From assembly GCA_020746105.1 (NCBI GenBank), contig CM036618.1, forward strand, positions 112,103,308 to 112,167,307: a DNA stretch of 64,000 nt, in the 5' to 3' direction. A model generated the notes under the pieces. The model was not told the DNA's origin, did not search any database, and worked only from the letters and a program-made list of their open reading frames with translations. This DNA is from Trogon surrucura (taxonomy: Eukaryota; Chordata; Aves; Trogoniformes; Trogonidae). The position numbers and the translations under genes are program-made. Positions 31,101 through 45,400 of the stretch are shown piece by piece. Numbering within the stretch: position 1 is the stretch's first letter; each line of letters starts with the position of its first letter.

Positions 31101-33386
31101 GGGCCATGAGAATGGTACACAAAAGGAGGGATTTCTAAGACATGCTCAAAGGAGCAGATCTGAAACTCCACCTCTTTCACAATTCTGTGTATACATGAGA
31201 TTTGAATTGGCAGATTGCAAAAGCTGCAGTTGTGGAGATGACCCTGTGGATTTGGTCGCCTTTCTCAACTTTCTCTGGAAAAAATATCTGAGTGTGCTTT
31301 TAGAGCCCTGTAACTCAGGCAAAGGAAACTCTCATTTTATATCCTCATTAGCCTTAAGTGGTCCAAATCCATACCTCCCATCTGTCTCTGTCTGATCCTT
31401 TGTCTACTTTAGAAGGGAAATTTCTTTTGTCTCCTTTTTGTGAAAGTAACGCTGAGTTTGAAAAATACTTCTAAATGGTGCCCCATCTCAGGAATGATGA
31501 AGCTTTTTTCCCTTTTCTGCCATGGGACCAAAAAAGGGAAGGAGAGAAAATAGAGCAGGGAGGAGAGAGATATACAGAAACCAGCAGAAAATGACAAGTG
31601 TGTATATATATATATATATATTTAATGGTAATTTAAGGTTTTAGGTACTTATTTCTATTTAAATGTTATTTTCAAGCTCCTAGCTCTTCAGCCACTTCTT
31701 CTGTGTTGGCTTTTACAAAAGCAAGATTTATGGGGCTGAAATATTCACAGACTTGGAGACAATGTGGTCAGATGTACGGCTGCAGCTGAGTCAGGCTATG
31801 GGATTATGTCCTTCTGGCTGCCCATCCTTCCTGCATTGTACATCAGTGGTCTGCTGGCAGACTTACATGGGTTGAAGTCCCTCTGTAGCTGAGCTCTGCA
31901 AAAACAGTCTCAGTTTTAACAGAACCCAACCAAAAGTCTACTATTGACAGCATTTATGCTAACCCAGAGTGTTTTGACAGGAGCAGATAAGGCAGTGACT
32001 GCATTGCAGGCTCTGGCAGTCTGAGAGGGTCATTTCACCCAGAGATGATTGGGGAGGTGGCCTGGGGACAACAGCACTGCACCTGACTCAGCAGCCCCTG
32101 GGACAGCATGCCTAGCTGTCAGCAGTAACTTTTATATCTTTTTTTTTTCCAGCTTTCTTACCTTTAACAGTGCTTGTAACAATTGTGTCTCAAGCATAGG
32201 AGTGATTTCTGCCATGAATCAAAATAGATGACGTTGTGGCTGCCGATTTGCGTGGGCTCTGAAATCCGGAATAAAAGACAGCGTTTTTGAAAGGTCGGTT
32301 CCACACTGAGGAAAGAATGTTGATCGGAAGATGAAAGTGGCTGGATCTGTATGTTTGCTGTATAATGTTAATCAGTGCACCAGAATTTATTAATTTTTGC
32401 TTTAAAAATAAAAAAGCCTCTCAATAATGTGTCTGTCTGCCACTGTTTTATTTAGCATTTGTGTGGAATAGGATTCTAACATGATCAAACGTCTTCTTTT
32501 TTCACTTGTTTGACAATGAAAAAGTTGTAGTCACTGACAGCGTTTTTATTTCACCCAGGGAACACATTTTATGAAGGTAACACCTAATTCTAGCAAAAAC
32601 AAGCACCCATCACCAATCATAAATTTGAAAAAAAAAACCTCGATTCTTCATCTGTTTGTTTTTGCTTTTCATATTCCCAGCCTGTCAGTTAGTGGTGATA
32701 GGACTAAACAGAGACAAGCAAAGAAAGCAAATTTAGCTGTGAAGGCCTGTCAGTGAACTTCCTTTTTTTTTTCCATCAGAATAATATATGTGTTGTCACG
32801 CATCTGCAGTTTTCACTGTTAATTCAGCCTTGTTTGCCTGACTGAATTAATCGCATTGTTCAGAAGAAAAAAAGATGGACAGGTCATACAGGTGAACCAA
32901 TATACACAGTTCTTCTATGGACTATAATATATAAAGCATAAATTATGGAATCAGTAAGCTAACTTAAAAATTATTTTAACCTTTACAAATAAGATCACAC
33001 TGTGGAACTTCTGTGCACATTTGAAAACCAGAAAGAACAATATTTAGGCAATTTCAGTCAGCATCTACTCTTTTTCAGATTTTTTAAATATCACTTACCG
33101 AAACTCTATTGTATCTCTACAAGCAAAAAATTATCGATGCTTTCAGAGGAGTTGCTAGTATTTTCCATACTTATTTGTTGCATTGTGGGAAATGTGGCCT
33201 TTTAGAGTAAATTCCTTAAAGGAAGATGTGAGGGTATTTCAGGACCACATTATTATCATTATTGTCATAAGACAGGTCAAATTCTGGCAATATGAAAACA
33301 GAAAGAATAAATAAAACCTTTTTTTTTTCTTCACTCCTAGAATTGCAGTGAATAATAAATGGAACACTGGGCTATATCCTATTTTC
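28150..33386. other. Unannotated DNA right of the ERV
   Basis: No CR1 or LTR was recognised. It includes a (TA)n microsatellite at 31603-31621. Frames at 29291-29542, 31072-31395 and 32049-32231 are unrecognised. The segment around 32000-32450 is less A/T-rich than its surroundings, but no splice-bounded coding segment could be supported. Confidence 0.5.
31603..31621. repeat. (TA)n microsatellite
   Basis: About nine TA units, preceded by GTGTG. Confidence 0.9.
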
Positions 33387-33410
33387 CTAAGAACAGCCAT
33401 CTGTTCTTAG
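33387..33410. repeat. Short hairpin: 10-bp arms, 4-nt loop
   Basis: CTAAGAACAG and CTGTTCTTAG flank a CCAT loop without mismatch. Confidence 0.85.
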
Positions 33411-36400
33411 AAAAAAATCAAACAGTCCTGGTGGACTCTACCCAAAATCTGACTTCATTCAGATCAGCTAGTAGCTTGTCACAAAACAGGCCACTGATGC
33501 AACCCACCCTATTCTAAGAAAAGATTCAAGCAGGTACTTCAATTTCATTCATAATGTCTGTAAATGCCTTGTCATAGAAGACAGCTGAATTACTAGTACT
33601 ACTAGATCAGAGACAAGTCTTAGCTTCATGCTCAGACCTTTTTTTTTGTTATTGAGTTGACTGATATCCTTCTTTTCACATTGATCTCTTAGCTTGTGTT
33701 TGCTTTATACCTCCACCAAGAATATTTCCTCTATCCAGTAAAATACATTAGGGTCTTCACATGTCCTTCTGTTTTCTCACTCTCCTGCTTCATTGCTGTC
33801 ACTTTTCCTTTTAAGGTAGTCAGAAAACAAGAAGAAATAGAAAAGTGATATCATAATTTTACGTTATTCTTGTACTCTGCTATTTAATAATGTCTTCACT
33901 CGTATTTTCACTTTCTGAATGTTTATTTCCCAGATGTCTTAAGAATTTTTTTTTCTTACTGTTTGGGTGAAGAGTTTTAAAGGGAAAATGTTTTTGCTCT
34001 AATGACTCAGATTCATGAAATACACTGTTCCCGCTCATATGCTGGTTCCACAAGTGCACACACACATGTACAGAATTTTCAGTGTCCTGGATTTGCCACT
34101 GTTCTTACTAGAACTGTTACATGTACATTTATGTCCATGCTTGAGCTAGTGCGAAAGGAAAGACTTGTCTCCCTCCCCTCTGACCTGAGACAATGTCATT
34201 GCATGGTGATGACAGAAGAGGGGCTTCAGAAATTTGTCAGCTTCTGGACAAAGCAGAAATCTTGCTTTTGGTATTTTGTCATCTTTACAGATTCTCTGTT
34301 ACATTTCAACGAATCTTGGCTAAATCTGCAGGTTCCATGGTATGAAACACTGTCTAAATTAGCCTGTCTGGCAGGTACAACAGATGTGTTCATCAGAAGT
34401 TCTTTATTTTCTGTAGTAAATTATGACATGCTAGTGCGAGATGCTAACAAGAAATATGCCTGTTTGATGACTAAAATCAAATTTACAAAAGAAGGTTTAA
34501 ATCTTTGATTCTGTCAGCAAGTAAAAGAATATAGTTAACCTTCTACAGGTCATTTCTTTAAATGCCTAACTTATTCAAGTATTTTATCTTGTTTGGTCCT
34601 CATGGTGTATATTTTTGCTGGCACCTATATGTTGAGTAGGACTTTTATATGGATCTCAAAGGATTGGAATAATTTTATCTGCTGTTCACTGTCCAGTAGT
34701 TTACAATAAAACTAGTAAAACCTTGTTAAATGTTCATAAAAATAACAATTTCTTATTAACTGCAAAAATCCACTTGGTCTCAGTAGTAGAATATACCACG
34801 TCAATATTCTGTTCAATAACAAATAGTTACTCTTCTCTTCTAAAGTTGCTTAGATAGTGAAATTTAATCTCTAACGCAACATGCTATTGTTTCTTTAATA
34901 TTTCCAAATATTTTTCTTATTATTGTTATTATTAGTACAGATGCTTATCCAAAATTTCAATGAAACATCTTCACGGTTGTGAAAAAAATAGTGAAGAGAC
35001 ATGTTATTATGTGGCAGTCATACTTCTGAAACAAAATGAAATAATGGCTAGGTTTATAACTGGACTTACAACAGTTATTTGTATGATTGTGAGCAAACCT
35101 ATTTTGTAGCTATGCAAAGCATGGCAGATGGTCTTTTCTGATTTCACAGCATCTCACAAAGTACAGTATAACCTTCTTAACTGATGCTTTGCTAATCCTC
35201 ATTCTTTATGAATCTGCACAAAAAAAAATTTGGCAGTGTTTTCACTTCCATGGAGCAAAGATTTAAGATTAGGGAAAAGTGTTGAGAGAATGATTCATGT
35301 ATTGCTGGGGTGTCATTATTTTTAGAATATGTATTTAGTAGGATAAAGTACAATATTAGATAGCTAATGTGTGACATATGTCCTTATCTTCTGTTCTGCT
35401 TTCATGTCTGTTAAATTTTTAAGCTTCGTACAATATATGGACAACTCAGTAGATACTGAAAGTATACAATTTTACCACCCAGAATTCTTCATTCCTTATT
35501 ACAGAGCCTATGAATAGACTGGTCAACAAGCTTTTGAGCTTTTACAGCTTTGTGTGTAGTTACGGTGCATGAGGTTACATAGTATATCTGCTTCATCATA
35601 AATTACTGTTAAAATTATTAGTGAAATTCTTATTTTTTAGTCCTACAGTAAAACCTGTGAAAGATCACTCTTTGATTAGGAATCTCTGTGGTCTGTGATT
35701 TTTACTAAGAGTGATTTTTTTTTCCCCTCACATTTTTTGATATTCGAACTGGTTGTGTTTAAGACATCTAAACTCTATTTAAGCGTGGGATTAATCTGGA
35801 ATTCTGAGAATTTGTTAGTGATCTCATTTAAAATTAGAAGGCCCAGGTGAGTACTGCTTAGATTGAAATTACGAGTCAATTTCAATTTGTAGAAGAGTCC
35901 CTCACTATAGGGATACATCTACTACAGAGTGATGTCAGATCAAACCTCTCATAAACCCTGTCTGGTTCACATACTTTCATAGACCCTTTGATCCACCTAG
36001 TGTTTCATGCATTTTTACTACACAAATGCATTCAGGAATTGCATCCTGGATTTCAGACACTGAATAAAATTTGACCACTCCCAGTTGCATGGTTTAGTCG
36101 GGGGAAAAAAAAGCAAGGTGCTATGAAGGTAGGTATCTAAATGTCAGAAAATATGAGCATTGCTATTTCTTTTAGTCAAAAAGAATAACTACCATTTTGC
36201 AAAACCTGTTTGTTACCAATGAATAACATGTATTAGTTGAATATTTATCCAAAAAAAGTTATGATGAAAGTGTCTTCACTGGAATCACTGTAAAATCATG
36301 TGAGTCCCAACAGATTGATATTGTCAGTATAGAATCACAGAATTCTATGAATGTGTACAAGAGAGCACTTTACATTCCAGCATTCCTGGATCAGATGAAT

Positions 36401-39400
36401 AAGCAAGCAAGAACAATCCAGTTCCTCTGGCAGCCATAAAATATGGTCATGGTGTCATTAGTGAAACTACGGAGACGTCAGCATTCAAAATGGCAGCATT
36501 GCAGCGCTAGTAAACATCAGAACAGAAGTAGTTTCACATATAAGCACGTAATTGATAAAAAAGTGTTTAACATAATTTCTGAATTAGGATGGATTACCTT
36601 AACACTAATAATAGAATTGAGAATGAAAATAAAATTGTTTGTAGATGCTTAACAGAATTTCTTTAAGCTAAGGTACTAGGTATAAGAATCAGGATTAAAT
36701 GCTCAAGAAATCATGTGGGCTTATTTGTTAAGTATTGAAAGGGATCTGTGTCGACTGTTCCATAAATGGGTTTATTGGGAGCAAAGGTTGTCATAGTTTA
36801 TATCAGAATAATAAACATCTTTTCTACAGAAATTATACATGCAATTACCAATGATCGTGTGGTCACTCTTAAAATAAATACAGCTCTGTTTTGAAAAGAG
36901 TTGAAGAATATTTGCAAGTTACACTTGAATTTCGACTTGTCTCAGACTCAATAAGAAATTGTTCAGTTATATTTTTTTGTACCAGAGTCGTGAGCTTCGT
37001 AGAACTCTCCCAGATAACTAGAACAGACTGTTTGAAATCCATATATAGTTTTTCAAATAAAAATCCGTATAACATTCATCCAGACTGATTCTAAAATAAT
37101 TTCTGAATAAATCTTAAATATTTACTGATAGCGTATGTATTTCTGTCCCTAAATTTTACTCAGAAAGTTAGCTTATTAAATGATGAATTACTCTTCCATT
37201 TAGCAACAAGACATACCTTCCTTTTCAATTCAGAATACTATGGTCAGGGACATGTTAACAGCAATCCCATTTGACAATTCTCACAGAGTATTTGCTTGAT
37301 ATCTAGATCTCTTTCTAAGATTTTGGCCAGCTGACCTTTTATTACCATAATATTTAGCACTGTGATAACTTTTTTTGATATTTCACAATTGTTTTTTCTA
37401 ATGTTTAAACAGAATATTTGTGTTGCAGTTTAAGTTAAGCACATTCTATTTTGTTCTTTTCCTCACTGAGAAGTCAGAATAATTGATGCCAGCCTTTTTA
37501 TATCATGCTTATTGTTATTTTTTGATGATTTTGTCTTCCTTTATTTATCTTTTCTTGATTCTAAGCATGCTCATTTATCATCTGGTTCACTTTCCCAACT
37601 TCTAATCACTCTCTGTCATTCAAGGTTGTGAACTCCATACTTTCTTTGTTCTCTTTTTGAAGTGTGATGAAAAAGTTGAAGCTGGGCCCTTAACAGTGTA
37701 AAATAAAGGGAAGTATACTAATTGCCCATTTTATACATAATGGTCCTAATAATTCTTTCCAAGTCTGCATTTGTTTTCTTGTTACCTGTTTTGAAGTATA
37801 ATCTGTTATCCAAGATATTGAAGGTGAGATAGTTATCCTCTATTCTCCACTCTTTCTTCACATCTCATTATTTGTCTCTATTTCGATGCCTGTATATAAC
37901 TTTATTCAACTACATAATTGATGCCAGTCTCATTTTTTCAATTTATCGAGCTCATATTATTATTCCTTTCCTGAAATACACTTAATGTTTCATTTCCCAA
38001 CATTTAAATAATTCATAAATTTTATTAGTTTACTGTCTTCTTTCAATTCTCCCAGCTAAGCCTTTATTTGAATTCCAGGAATCCCTAAACAGGATTTTCA
38101 AGGTCCAGTTCAAAACTCAATAGCCCAATGAGGCTTCAGTCAATGATGTTTCACTTGGACTGATGTTTTGACTGCTTGCACTTTTTTTTTCACCCCCTGA
38201 AGTAGCTTAACTAATCCCTGATCTTTACATACTTCCAAAGGATGTAATTACAGCTTCCTGAGGAGACAACATGGTATGTGTAGTCTTCTATCAGTGTTAG
38301 ATCAGCTAAAAAGAGTTGGTCAAATAGCAGTATATAGTTGGAGGAACAATATGGTCCAATAAGTCTCTATGGTGCTTCCTTTGTCTATAGATTGTATGCT
38401 GCTCATTTCCAGCTCAAACACCTGGAGGAAGACCATTATGGTTACACTGTGATAGTAAAACCTGTCTTCTCTAGCTTCCCATTCCCAAGCCCCTATGGCT
38501 CTATGTCGTGGACTTCTTTGGTAGCTGGGACTGAAAGGGCATCTGGAACCCAGGGCATCTCCACTGTAAGCAGCAATCACTGTTCCATATGCTATTGTCT
38601 GTGGTTGCTCCCTTGCACTGTTTGAGGCATTGCGTGGTGCATACTCAGAGTTTCATGCTTCTCACAAGTTTAGTGCAAGAATTGCTTCAGCTGGCCATTC
38701 CATTTCTGCATCCTTTTTTTGTGAAGTTCTGGCTCCATATGAAAAGATTTTTAGAACATAGTAGGTCTAGATAGCACTGGCTCTTTGAGTTCAGCAAGGA
38801 CCCAAGCCCGCATTTTCCATGGTAGATGAAAAGGAGGGCAGTACTCTGCATCCCGTTCTTGGCCTCTTTCAGACAGCCCAGGAGTAAAACAATCATGTGG
38901 GGGTTAGAGGCTAATATCAATGCATGTTTCCAACGCTTGATTAGCATATCTCTGAAGAGTAATTTCACTGACAACAAGAACATCCTTAAAGCAGCCTTAC
39001 TTCCCAGAGAGCCAATTCATTACGACTGCTGAGCCACTGTGAGGGGAGCACAGCTATTTCTTCCCTGGCCTAGGCTGGAGCTTTGCAACTTTCATTTGGG
39101 AAAAGCTGCAGCTGGTGCAAGGAGAGGCGGGAATGTCAATGGGTCTACCCTGTGAACTACAGCACAAGGGCCTGCTTCCACATCCAGATTGTTAAGAAGA
39201 CAAAGTCAAGCCAGAATGTTTTATCAGACCTGGTATAGATAATTTATGTTGGTGGTCTCTCAGATTTTGAGAGGAGTTTGTGTCATTTTGACACTTTCTT
39301 CAACACAGATTTCCCCTCCACTCCACAATGACTGGGAGACATTGCTGGTCTCTCCTAATAAAGACTCAGTGCTTTCTCCTCTTTACGATGGTTCTTACCA

Positions 39401-41331
39401 ATAAAGTCTCTTACTAAAGCTACAGAACTAAATTGTTAAGCAAAGCACACTTTGCTTTGTCATCCATTTCTTTCTCCCCAAATGATCTATTTTGATTTCT
39501 TCAACATTTTCTTATTGTTAAGACTATGCTAAATACATTAGGATGACTCTACCCTGCAGTATGAAATACAAAAAAACACTGGATATTGTCTTGGCAGCTC
39601 ATTTTTTTTCTGTTCTGTATCTGAATCTCTAACTTGCCAATTAAAGTCTGATTTTTGAGGCAGAAGGTTTGAGTGAAAGAACGTGCTGTGGGACTCAAGA
39701 GCAGCTGGAGGAAGGAGGGCAGCATGGCTTAGTTAAAATACACATTGTCCAGGTGTCTTTTTTGTTAAACTGAAGTGACAGCTAGTTGGGCTGCTAATGT
39801 GTAAACAGGTTAGGCAGATAGGAAAAAACCGCTAGGCTAGCAGTAAGAGTTATTCTGGCTTGCAGCCTCTTTGAAGTAAAATAACAAACAAAAAACCCCA
39901 GGAAAATAAAAAAAGGAGTTGGTTTTGCATTGTGGTTTTTTTTTTTGTTTGTTTGTTTAGGTTTTTTTTTTTTTGCCACTGGACATATTTCCGAGGAAAC
40001 TTGAACTTAACAAGTAAAATTATTCTTCATATTAAACAGATAGACCAGAAAGTTTGCAAGAATTTCCATATATCCTAAAGAGATAAAGAAATTTAACAAG
40101 AAGATTTACCAAGAAAATAATAGGAGGACTTAAAGCATAATATAGTGAAAAAGTTTTTCACATAAAATCTGGGATGGTTATTTTTTAAACACAATAGTGA
40201 TGGCTCCAAAAGTTTGACAACACCCTTAAGGAAAAATGGAAAAATCGATACAGCTATTGGAAAGAACTTACAGTAGTATAAAGTTTAATTTTGATTTCCT
40301 GTATTCCTATATATCTTCTTGGCTATTTCCATGTTAATGCCATAGGGCTTTTAGATTTTTGGAAGCTAAGATTGCTGCTTTACTTCTACTTAGACAAGCA
40401 ACAATACTGTTTTCAAATAAGCATGAGCTAGTTATAGACCAATCTTCTACTTCATTTCAGTGGGATTTAAGAACCTAGCTCAATAGGAAAAAAAAAAAAC
40501 CCACAGCCTAAGCTGTTTTTAATATATATTTTCCCCCTTTTGATAATCAGCTCCAACTACAGCCTAGTTTTTGTGAGTCTTTCTGCTCTCTCCCCAGTAA
40601 GAAGCTGTATCAATAACTGCCTTGTATCGATTAGGAACATAACTCTTGGTATAATATGTAGAGGTGTTACCAAACTACTAGCATCACTGGAACATTTTGA
40701 AAAGGATATAACTCAAAGATAGTAGGGAGTGTTCTTACACATCATTCTTAAGGTATGTACAAAAAGAACATCAGCGTTATTTCAGATTTTGAGCTTGAAC
40801 AGCATCTGGGAAGAGGAACATCTCTGCAGCCCTGTTTTCTGCCTATGGTTTTGGAAGATAAAAATTGTCCACATAAGATTTTATTAACTTTATTGGAAGA
40901 AGTGACCTGGACTTTTAATCAGTAATGTAAGAAGCTTTTATATTAGTAAAGAAGTCAGCATTTTCTGTCACTTCTGTACATGCCACGGGTATGCCCGCAG
41001 AGCAAATGAGGTAGGAATATTAGTCAGTTAAAAGTTAGAAATATATTTAAGAAGCATTCTTACTAACATCTTTAATTAGTTATGGACCAACTGAGACCTT
41101 TCTGCAAAGAAAGCAGTTAAATTTGGGATCTTTTTATAGCTCTAGTTAGCAGTTTAAGCAAAAAATGCTTTCTTGCTCTACCTCATCTTCTCTAAAACAT
41201 TATTTTCATCATTTTTAAACTACAGTGAAACACCCTTATTGAAAATTTTCCTAGAAACAAAATTTCACTCCTCGAACATTTGCAAAAAACAAGCATGTGA
41301 AATGAATACAAACACCAACAAGCACTTATGC
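33411..41331. other. Long stretch with no recognised element
   Basis: About 8 kb of mainly unique, A/T-rich sequence. T- and A-rich low-complexity patches occur at 39895-39975. Frames at 38338-38625 and 38826-39032 lie in a slightly more G/C-rich segment (38330-39200) but match nothing I know. The 168-codon frame at 34002-34508 is listed separately. Confidence 0.5.
34002..34508 (+). CDS. Unrecognised 168-codon ORF, probably chance
   Basis: This is the longest frame in the window outside recognised repeats that is not dominated by low-complexity sequence. It begins ATGACTCAG and ends at a TGA. The product would hold several Cys and Trp residues and a hydrophobic stretch near residues 85-105 (FWYFVIFTDSLLHF). 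No family motif is recognisable. No splice signals or promoter are obvious, and codon choice does not differ visibly from the surroundings. I favour chance; a lineage-specific transcript or a remnant of an old element remain possible. Confidence 0.12.
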   Translation: MTQIHEIHCSRSYAGSTSAHTHVQNFQCPGFATVLTRTVTCTFMSMLELVRKERLVSLPSDLRQCHCMVMTEEGLQKFVSFWTKQKSCFWYFVIFTDSLLHFNESWLNLQVPWYETLSKLACLAGTTDVFIRSSLFSVVNYDMLVRDANKKYACLMTKIKFTKEGLNL

Positions 41332-41844
41332 CTTATATTGTCCAGTTCTGGGCTCCCTGGTTCACAAAGAACAGAGAACTGCTGGAAAGGGTACAGAAAG
41401 AGGCTACAAAGATGACTAGGGAACTAGAACATCTCTCTTATAAATAAAGGCTGAGGGACTTGGGGCTTTTTAGTCTGGAGAAGAGCAGACAGGAGGGATT
41501 TTATCAATGCTTATAAATACTTAAAGGGTAGGTGTCAGTAGAATGGGGCCAGTATTTTTTCAGTAGTGCCAAATGACAGAACAAGACGTAATGGACACAA
41601 ACTTGAACATAGGAAGTTCCATCTAAACATGAGAGGGAATTTCTTTACTTTGAGGGTGCCAGAGCACTGGAACAGGCTGCCCAGGGAGGTTGTGGAGTCT
41701 CCTTCTTTGGAGACATTCAAAACCTGCCTGGACGCGTTCCTGTGTGACCTACTCTAGGTGATCCTGCTCTGGCAGGGGGGCTGGACTAGATGACCTTTGA
41801 GGTCCCTTCCAAACCCTGACATTCTGTGATTCTGTGATCCTATG
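41332..41844 (+). mobile_element. CR1 LINE, 5'-truncated
   Basis: A plus-strand CR1 from the PHLEYC-region (GTCCAGTTCTGGGCTCCC) to a 3' end with ATTCTGTGATTCTGTGATCC. In-frame stops interrupt the proximal part (for example TAA in the HLSY-region). A later 63-codon frame (41566-41757) keeps [19 protein letters not shown]. The TTCTGTGA terminus differs from the TTCTATGA terminus of the copy at 15989-17103, so it is probably a different CR1 subfamily. Confidence 0.93.
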
Positions 41845-41987
41845 CTCACCATAGTTCATGGTACAGTCACATTTTTAAATTATATTGAAACAATACAGAT
41901 GAGTTTCATCAGATACATTCTTTTAATACAATAACTTTGTTTAAGCCCATATATCCTTCTGCAACTGAATCTAGTATAGAATGATAC

Positions 41988-42425
41988 TGTCAGGACACTG
42001 ATTGGCCTTAATGGCCCTGACTGCTTCACCTGGGACTCCCATACACACCCACTGCCCCAGGGCTCCATTTAAGCTCAGGCCTGGGATATGTTCCTTTCCT
42101 AAGCCACGTTATAGAGGTGCTGGTTTCTGGCTTTGCCTCTGGATGGACCTCAGATCCATGACCTAAATAGCTACCCTCCTGGACAGATGTCTGTAGTAGC
42201 CTTGTCTCCAGCCTCATCTTTGGTTTTGCCTCCTCTTATTCTTGGCTGGAACTTTGCCACTGTTCATGCTCTTGCAGTGCCCGGGGCTGTTAAGGGAACC
42301 TGCTGCCAATGCCTGGGGTTTGTGCTCCATCAGTAGGACATTGTCTTACCTGGAGTCACCTGTGCCTCAGGATCAGCCTGTTCTTGCTGCTCCCTGAGAG
42401 ACAGCAATTACCTGACTGATGCTCA
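41988..42425 (+). repeat. G/C-richer block, possible old solo LTR
   Basis: The segment begins TGTCAGGACACTG and ends near GATGCTCA; it is clearly richer in G/C than its surroundings and contains TTTAAGCTC, a possible TATA-like box. The general look resembles an avian ERVL-type LTR, but no target duplication was found and its borders are uncertain. The frames within it (41880-42068, 42026-42217, 42133-42336) carry no recognisable domain. Confidence 0.3.
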
Positions 42426-45400
42426 AGGAAAAGTTATCATGTTTTTATTCAGAGAAAAGATGAGAGGAGCTTTGGAGAGAAGGAGCTTATAGAATAAGTT
42501 TGTCAAATAGGTTTCTACTCCAGTAAATCTTCTTCATTTCTTAATTGCAAGAGGGATACGTTCTATGGTTACAATCCAAAAGTTAATTTCCAAGTTGTGT
42601 CTTTTAAAGCCATGTTGACAACATAAGAGACAGAAACATTTAAATTATTTCAGTTATTACCATTTTTAATTGTATCATCTAACCTTCATCAAGGTAGTAG
42701 AATAAATTCTGTGAATGGGATCCAATGCAAAGTCTTTCTTTAATTAAAAAATTAAATGCTTTTAAAACTTGTGAGCAGCTGATTTAGGTTGTGGATATAG
42801 ATTCTTAGCTTCTAACAGAAAGACAAAAAAAAATAAATTATCTTTCTGTATGCAATGAACATCAGTGGGAGACCCCTGGCTGCATATGTCTGGGTAAGAA
42901 TTTTACTATAGATTTATTCCAGAATATTTTTCAGAAACTATATTGGCACATGTTGTTCACTAAATTGTAGCTGTAGTTCATCACTTTACAGAGCATAAGA
43001 AATAGAACTACAGCAGGAATAAAGAAGCATTGAAACTCTGTCCTTTGTAATTGATTTTATTCGTATTTTGTTCTGGTCCAGTGGTTAGTGGGATTGCATT
43101 AAAGATGTAAGACTTCAGTAATATATATACAGTATTGTAAAAACAGTTTCAATGACTAAAAATACTTGTTTTGTTTTGATTAATTGAGAAATCTGTCAAC
43201 CCTACTTGAACAATGACCTGTAGGACTCTAATCTACCTGGTCAAATCTGAAATAGATTATTTAGGAATTATTGAAAAGAACAAAACTGCAAAAAGGATAA
43301 GACATTAATAAAGTCACAAGGAAACCACATTCCCTTATTTAGAGACCTAAATTTACAAAGACTTGCTTAAAATTCAATTTTGACCCTGTGAATAGTCCTA
43401 CTGATCTCAGTGAAATATCCCAAACCATGGACAGATGAGCATGTAACATATCTTTTCAGGATTAGGACTTACTGTAGCATTTTAAAATAACACCTTAAGT
43501 CTCTTTTAAACAAGTTTCAGCATATTAAAATGTTGAGTTTCAAGAGAAAACTATCAAAATGAGTTTTGTAATTTTTCCCCTAGGTCTGCCTATCTTGACA
43601 TTAAGAAAATCCAACATGACACTTCAGTCTGAAAAACAAAATACATTTTTAAAATCTGTGGAGGTGATTTGTGAGACCTGCTCTGAGACCTCCAAAGAAA
43701 AAAACAATTTTAGATATCTGAACTTCTGTGCACTCAAATTTTCATCACAGAAGAACTGCTATGATTCTCATCTACAAAGCAGTCAATCTGTACGTCCAGT
43801 ATAGAATAAAAAAATAAGTAATGATTGTAAGAACTTGAGTCAGAGAAATGAAACAATTTTACTGAAAGAAAACAGTAAGTAAAGGGCAGAATTGGGATGA
43901 GAAATCGGGTTGGTTGTCCAGTACAACAGTTTGCACTGCAATTTGGATTGAGAATAGTTTGTGTTTTCAATTGATACTTGCTGATTTGCTTCATGAATCT
44001 TTCTAAGACTTTTAATTGTTTTTAAATTGTGTGTATTTTTATTCATGGAGCTTGTAATATCAGGTACTTCCATATTTATACGTGTACTAGATAAGAAATA
44101 CTTCTAAGAATGCAGTAGATGACAACTGGCATGTTCCACTTGGACCTTAAAACCCTTGTTTGCAGCAGGCTATTTCAGTAAATTACAACTCTGTGAATAG
44201 CCAGTTCTGGGCAGCAATAGAGTCATTTCATTATTCCTTTTCCCAAGATCTCCAAGTGCACTCATACATCCCGAAAAAAAAAATAATAAAATTGTTTCAA
44301 GTTGTCTCTCTAACAGCATGGTTCCGCTGATTTTGAATGAGTTAATCTGGTTTCAGGATGTGCTGGAACTATATTTATCATTTGGAAGGGTTAGCTCATT
44401 GAAAATAAAGCTGTTAAATGTCTTTTAATTGTTGTTCATGAACTAGCTTGTACTTACAAAACATTAGTAAGGTCTATTGAAGGAATCTGGAGCAGTGTAA
44501 AACAAAAAAAAATGCAAAATAATGGATGCAGTAATTTTCTTCTTTTTATAGTCCTAGGCTTCATGTCAACTGATATGAGATATGAGGCTTACATGGTCTC
44601 TAATCAGAAATATTATGTTTATGAAAACATTAGGTGTTCTGAAATGCGGTAGTTTAATTGTTAGAACGTGTGTAAAGCTGGCCTAAACATGTCCTGAAAC
44701 AGAAATGAGAGAAGTCTAAATTACTTTGCATGATACGTTTTTTTTGTTGGAAATAATGATGTTTCTATCTGCCTTGCTGGCATTTAAGTGTATGAGAACC
44801 TGAATCAAAATATTCTTTCTACCCACTAGCACTGTCTAAAGTAAATCGTGTTATCAGTTGTATGTCTAGTGAAAGACTGGTTTCAAATAGCTAAAGAAAA
44901 ATCCAAATTATTTATGATCAAAATAGAGGTGTGGTATAAGAGAATTTTGTTGCTCAAGAAGAACTCATACTAACCTTACCAACAATTAAAGCTAACAGCT
45001 GATATTTTCCCCAAATCTTACTGGATCATTTTTTGTCTCTGAAAAAGGCAAATTCTCCAGAAAGCTTAGAAATTAGGCTATTTCTGCACTGTACTACTAT
45101 TATTTGACTTTTTACAAAGTTGTTGTTTTTTGGAAGAAAAATCAAAAAGAATCTTTCCTTTTCCAAAATACAAAGACTTGTAAAACTGGGCTCTGCTCCC
45201 TAACTCTCCATCTCCTTTTATTAAATAGTTTGGTTTCCTTCAAAAACTATATAAAAAATATGAAGATTACAGTTATGTCACGTTGGGAAGCTTTCTCTTA
45301 AAACCAGATTATTTATAATTTTCCTTTTAAAATGCTCTTTTCCCTCCAAAGACTGTAAGGAAAATGTCTAGTGAAGCTCAAATGTGTTCTTACTTTTCAT

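Noticed and set aside
36330..36350. Tiny CR1-tail-like string AGAATCACAGAATTCTATGA
   Set aside because: Only about 20 bp resemble a CR1 end and the flanks do not, so chance cannot be excluded.
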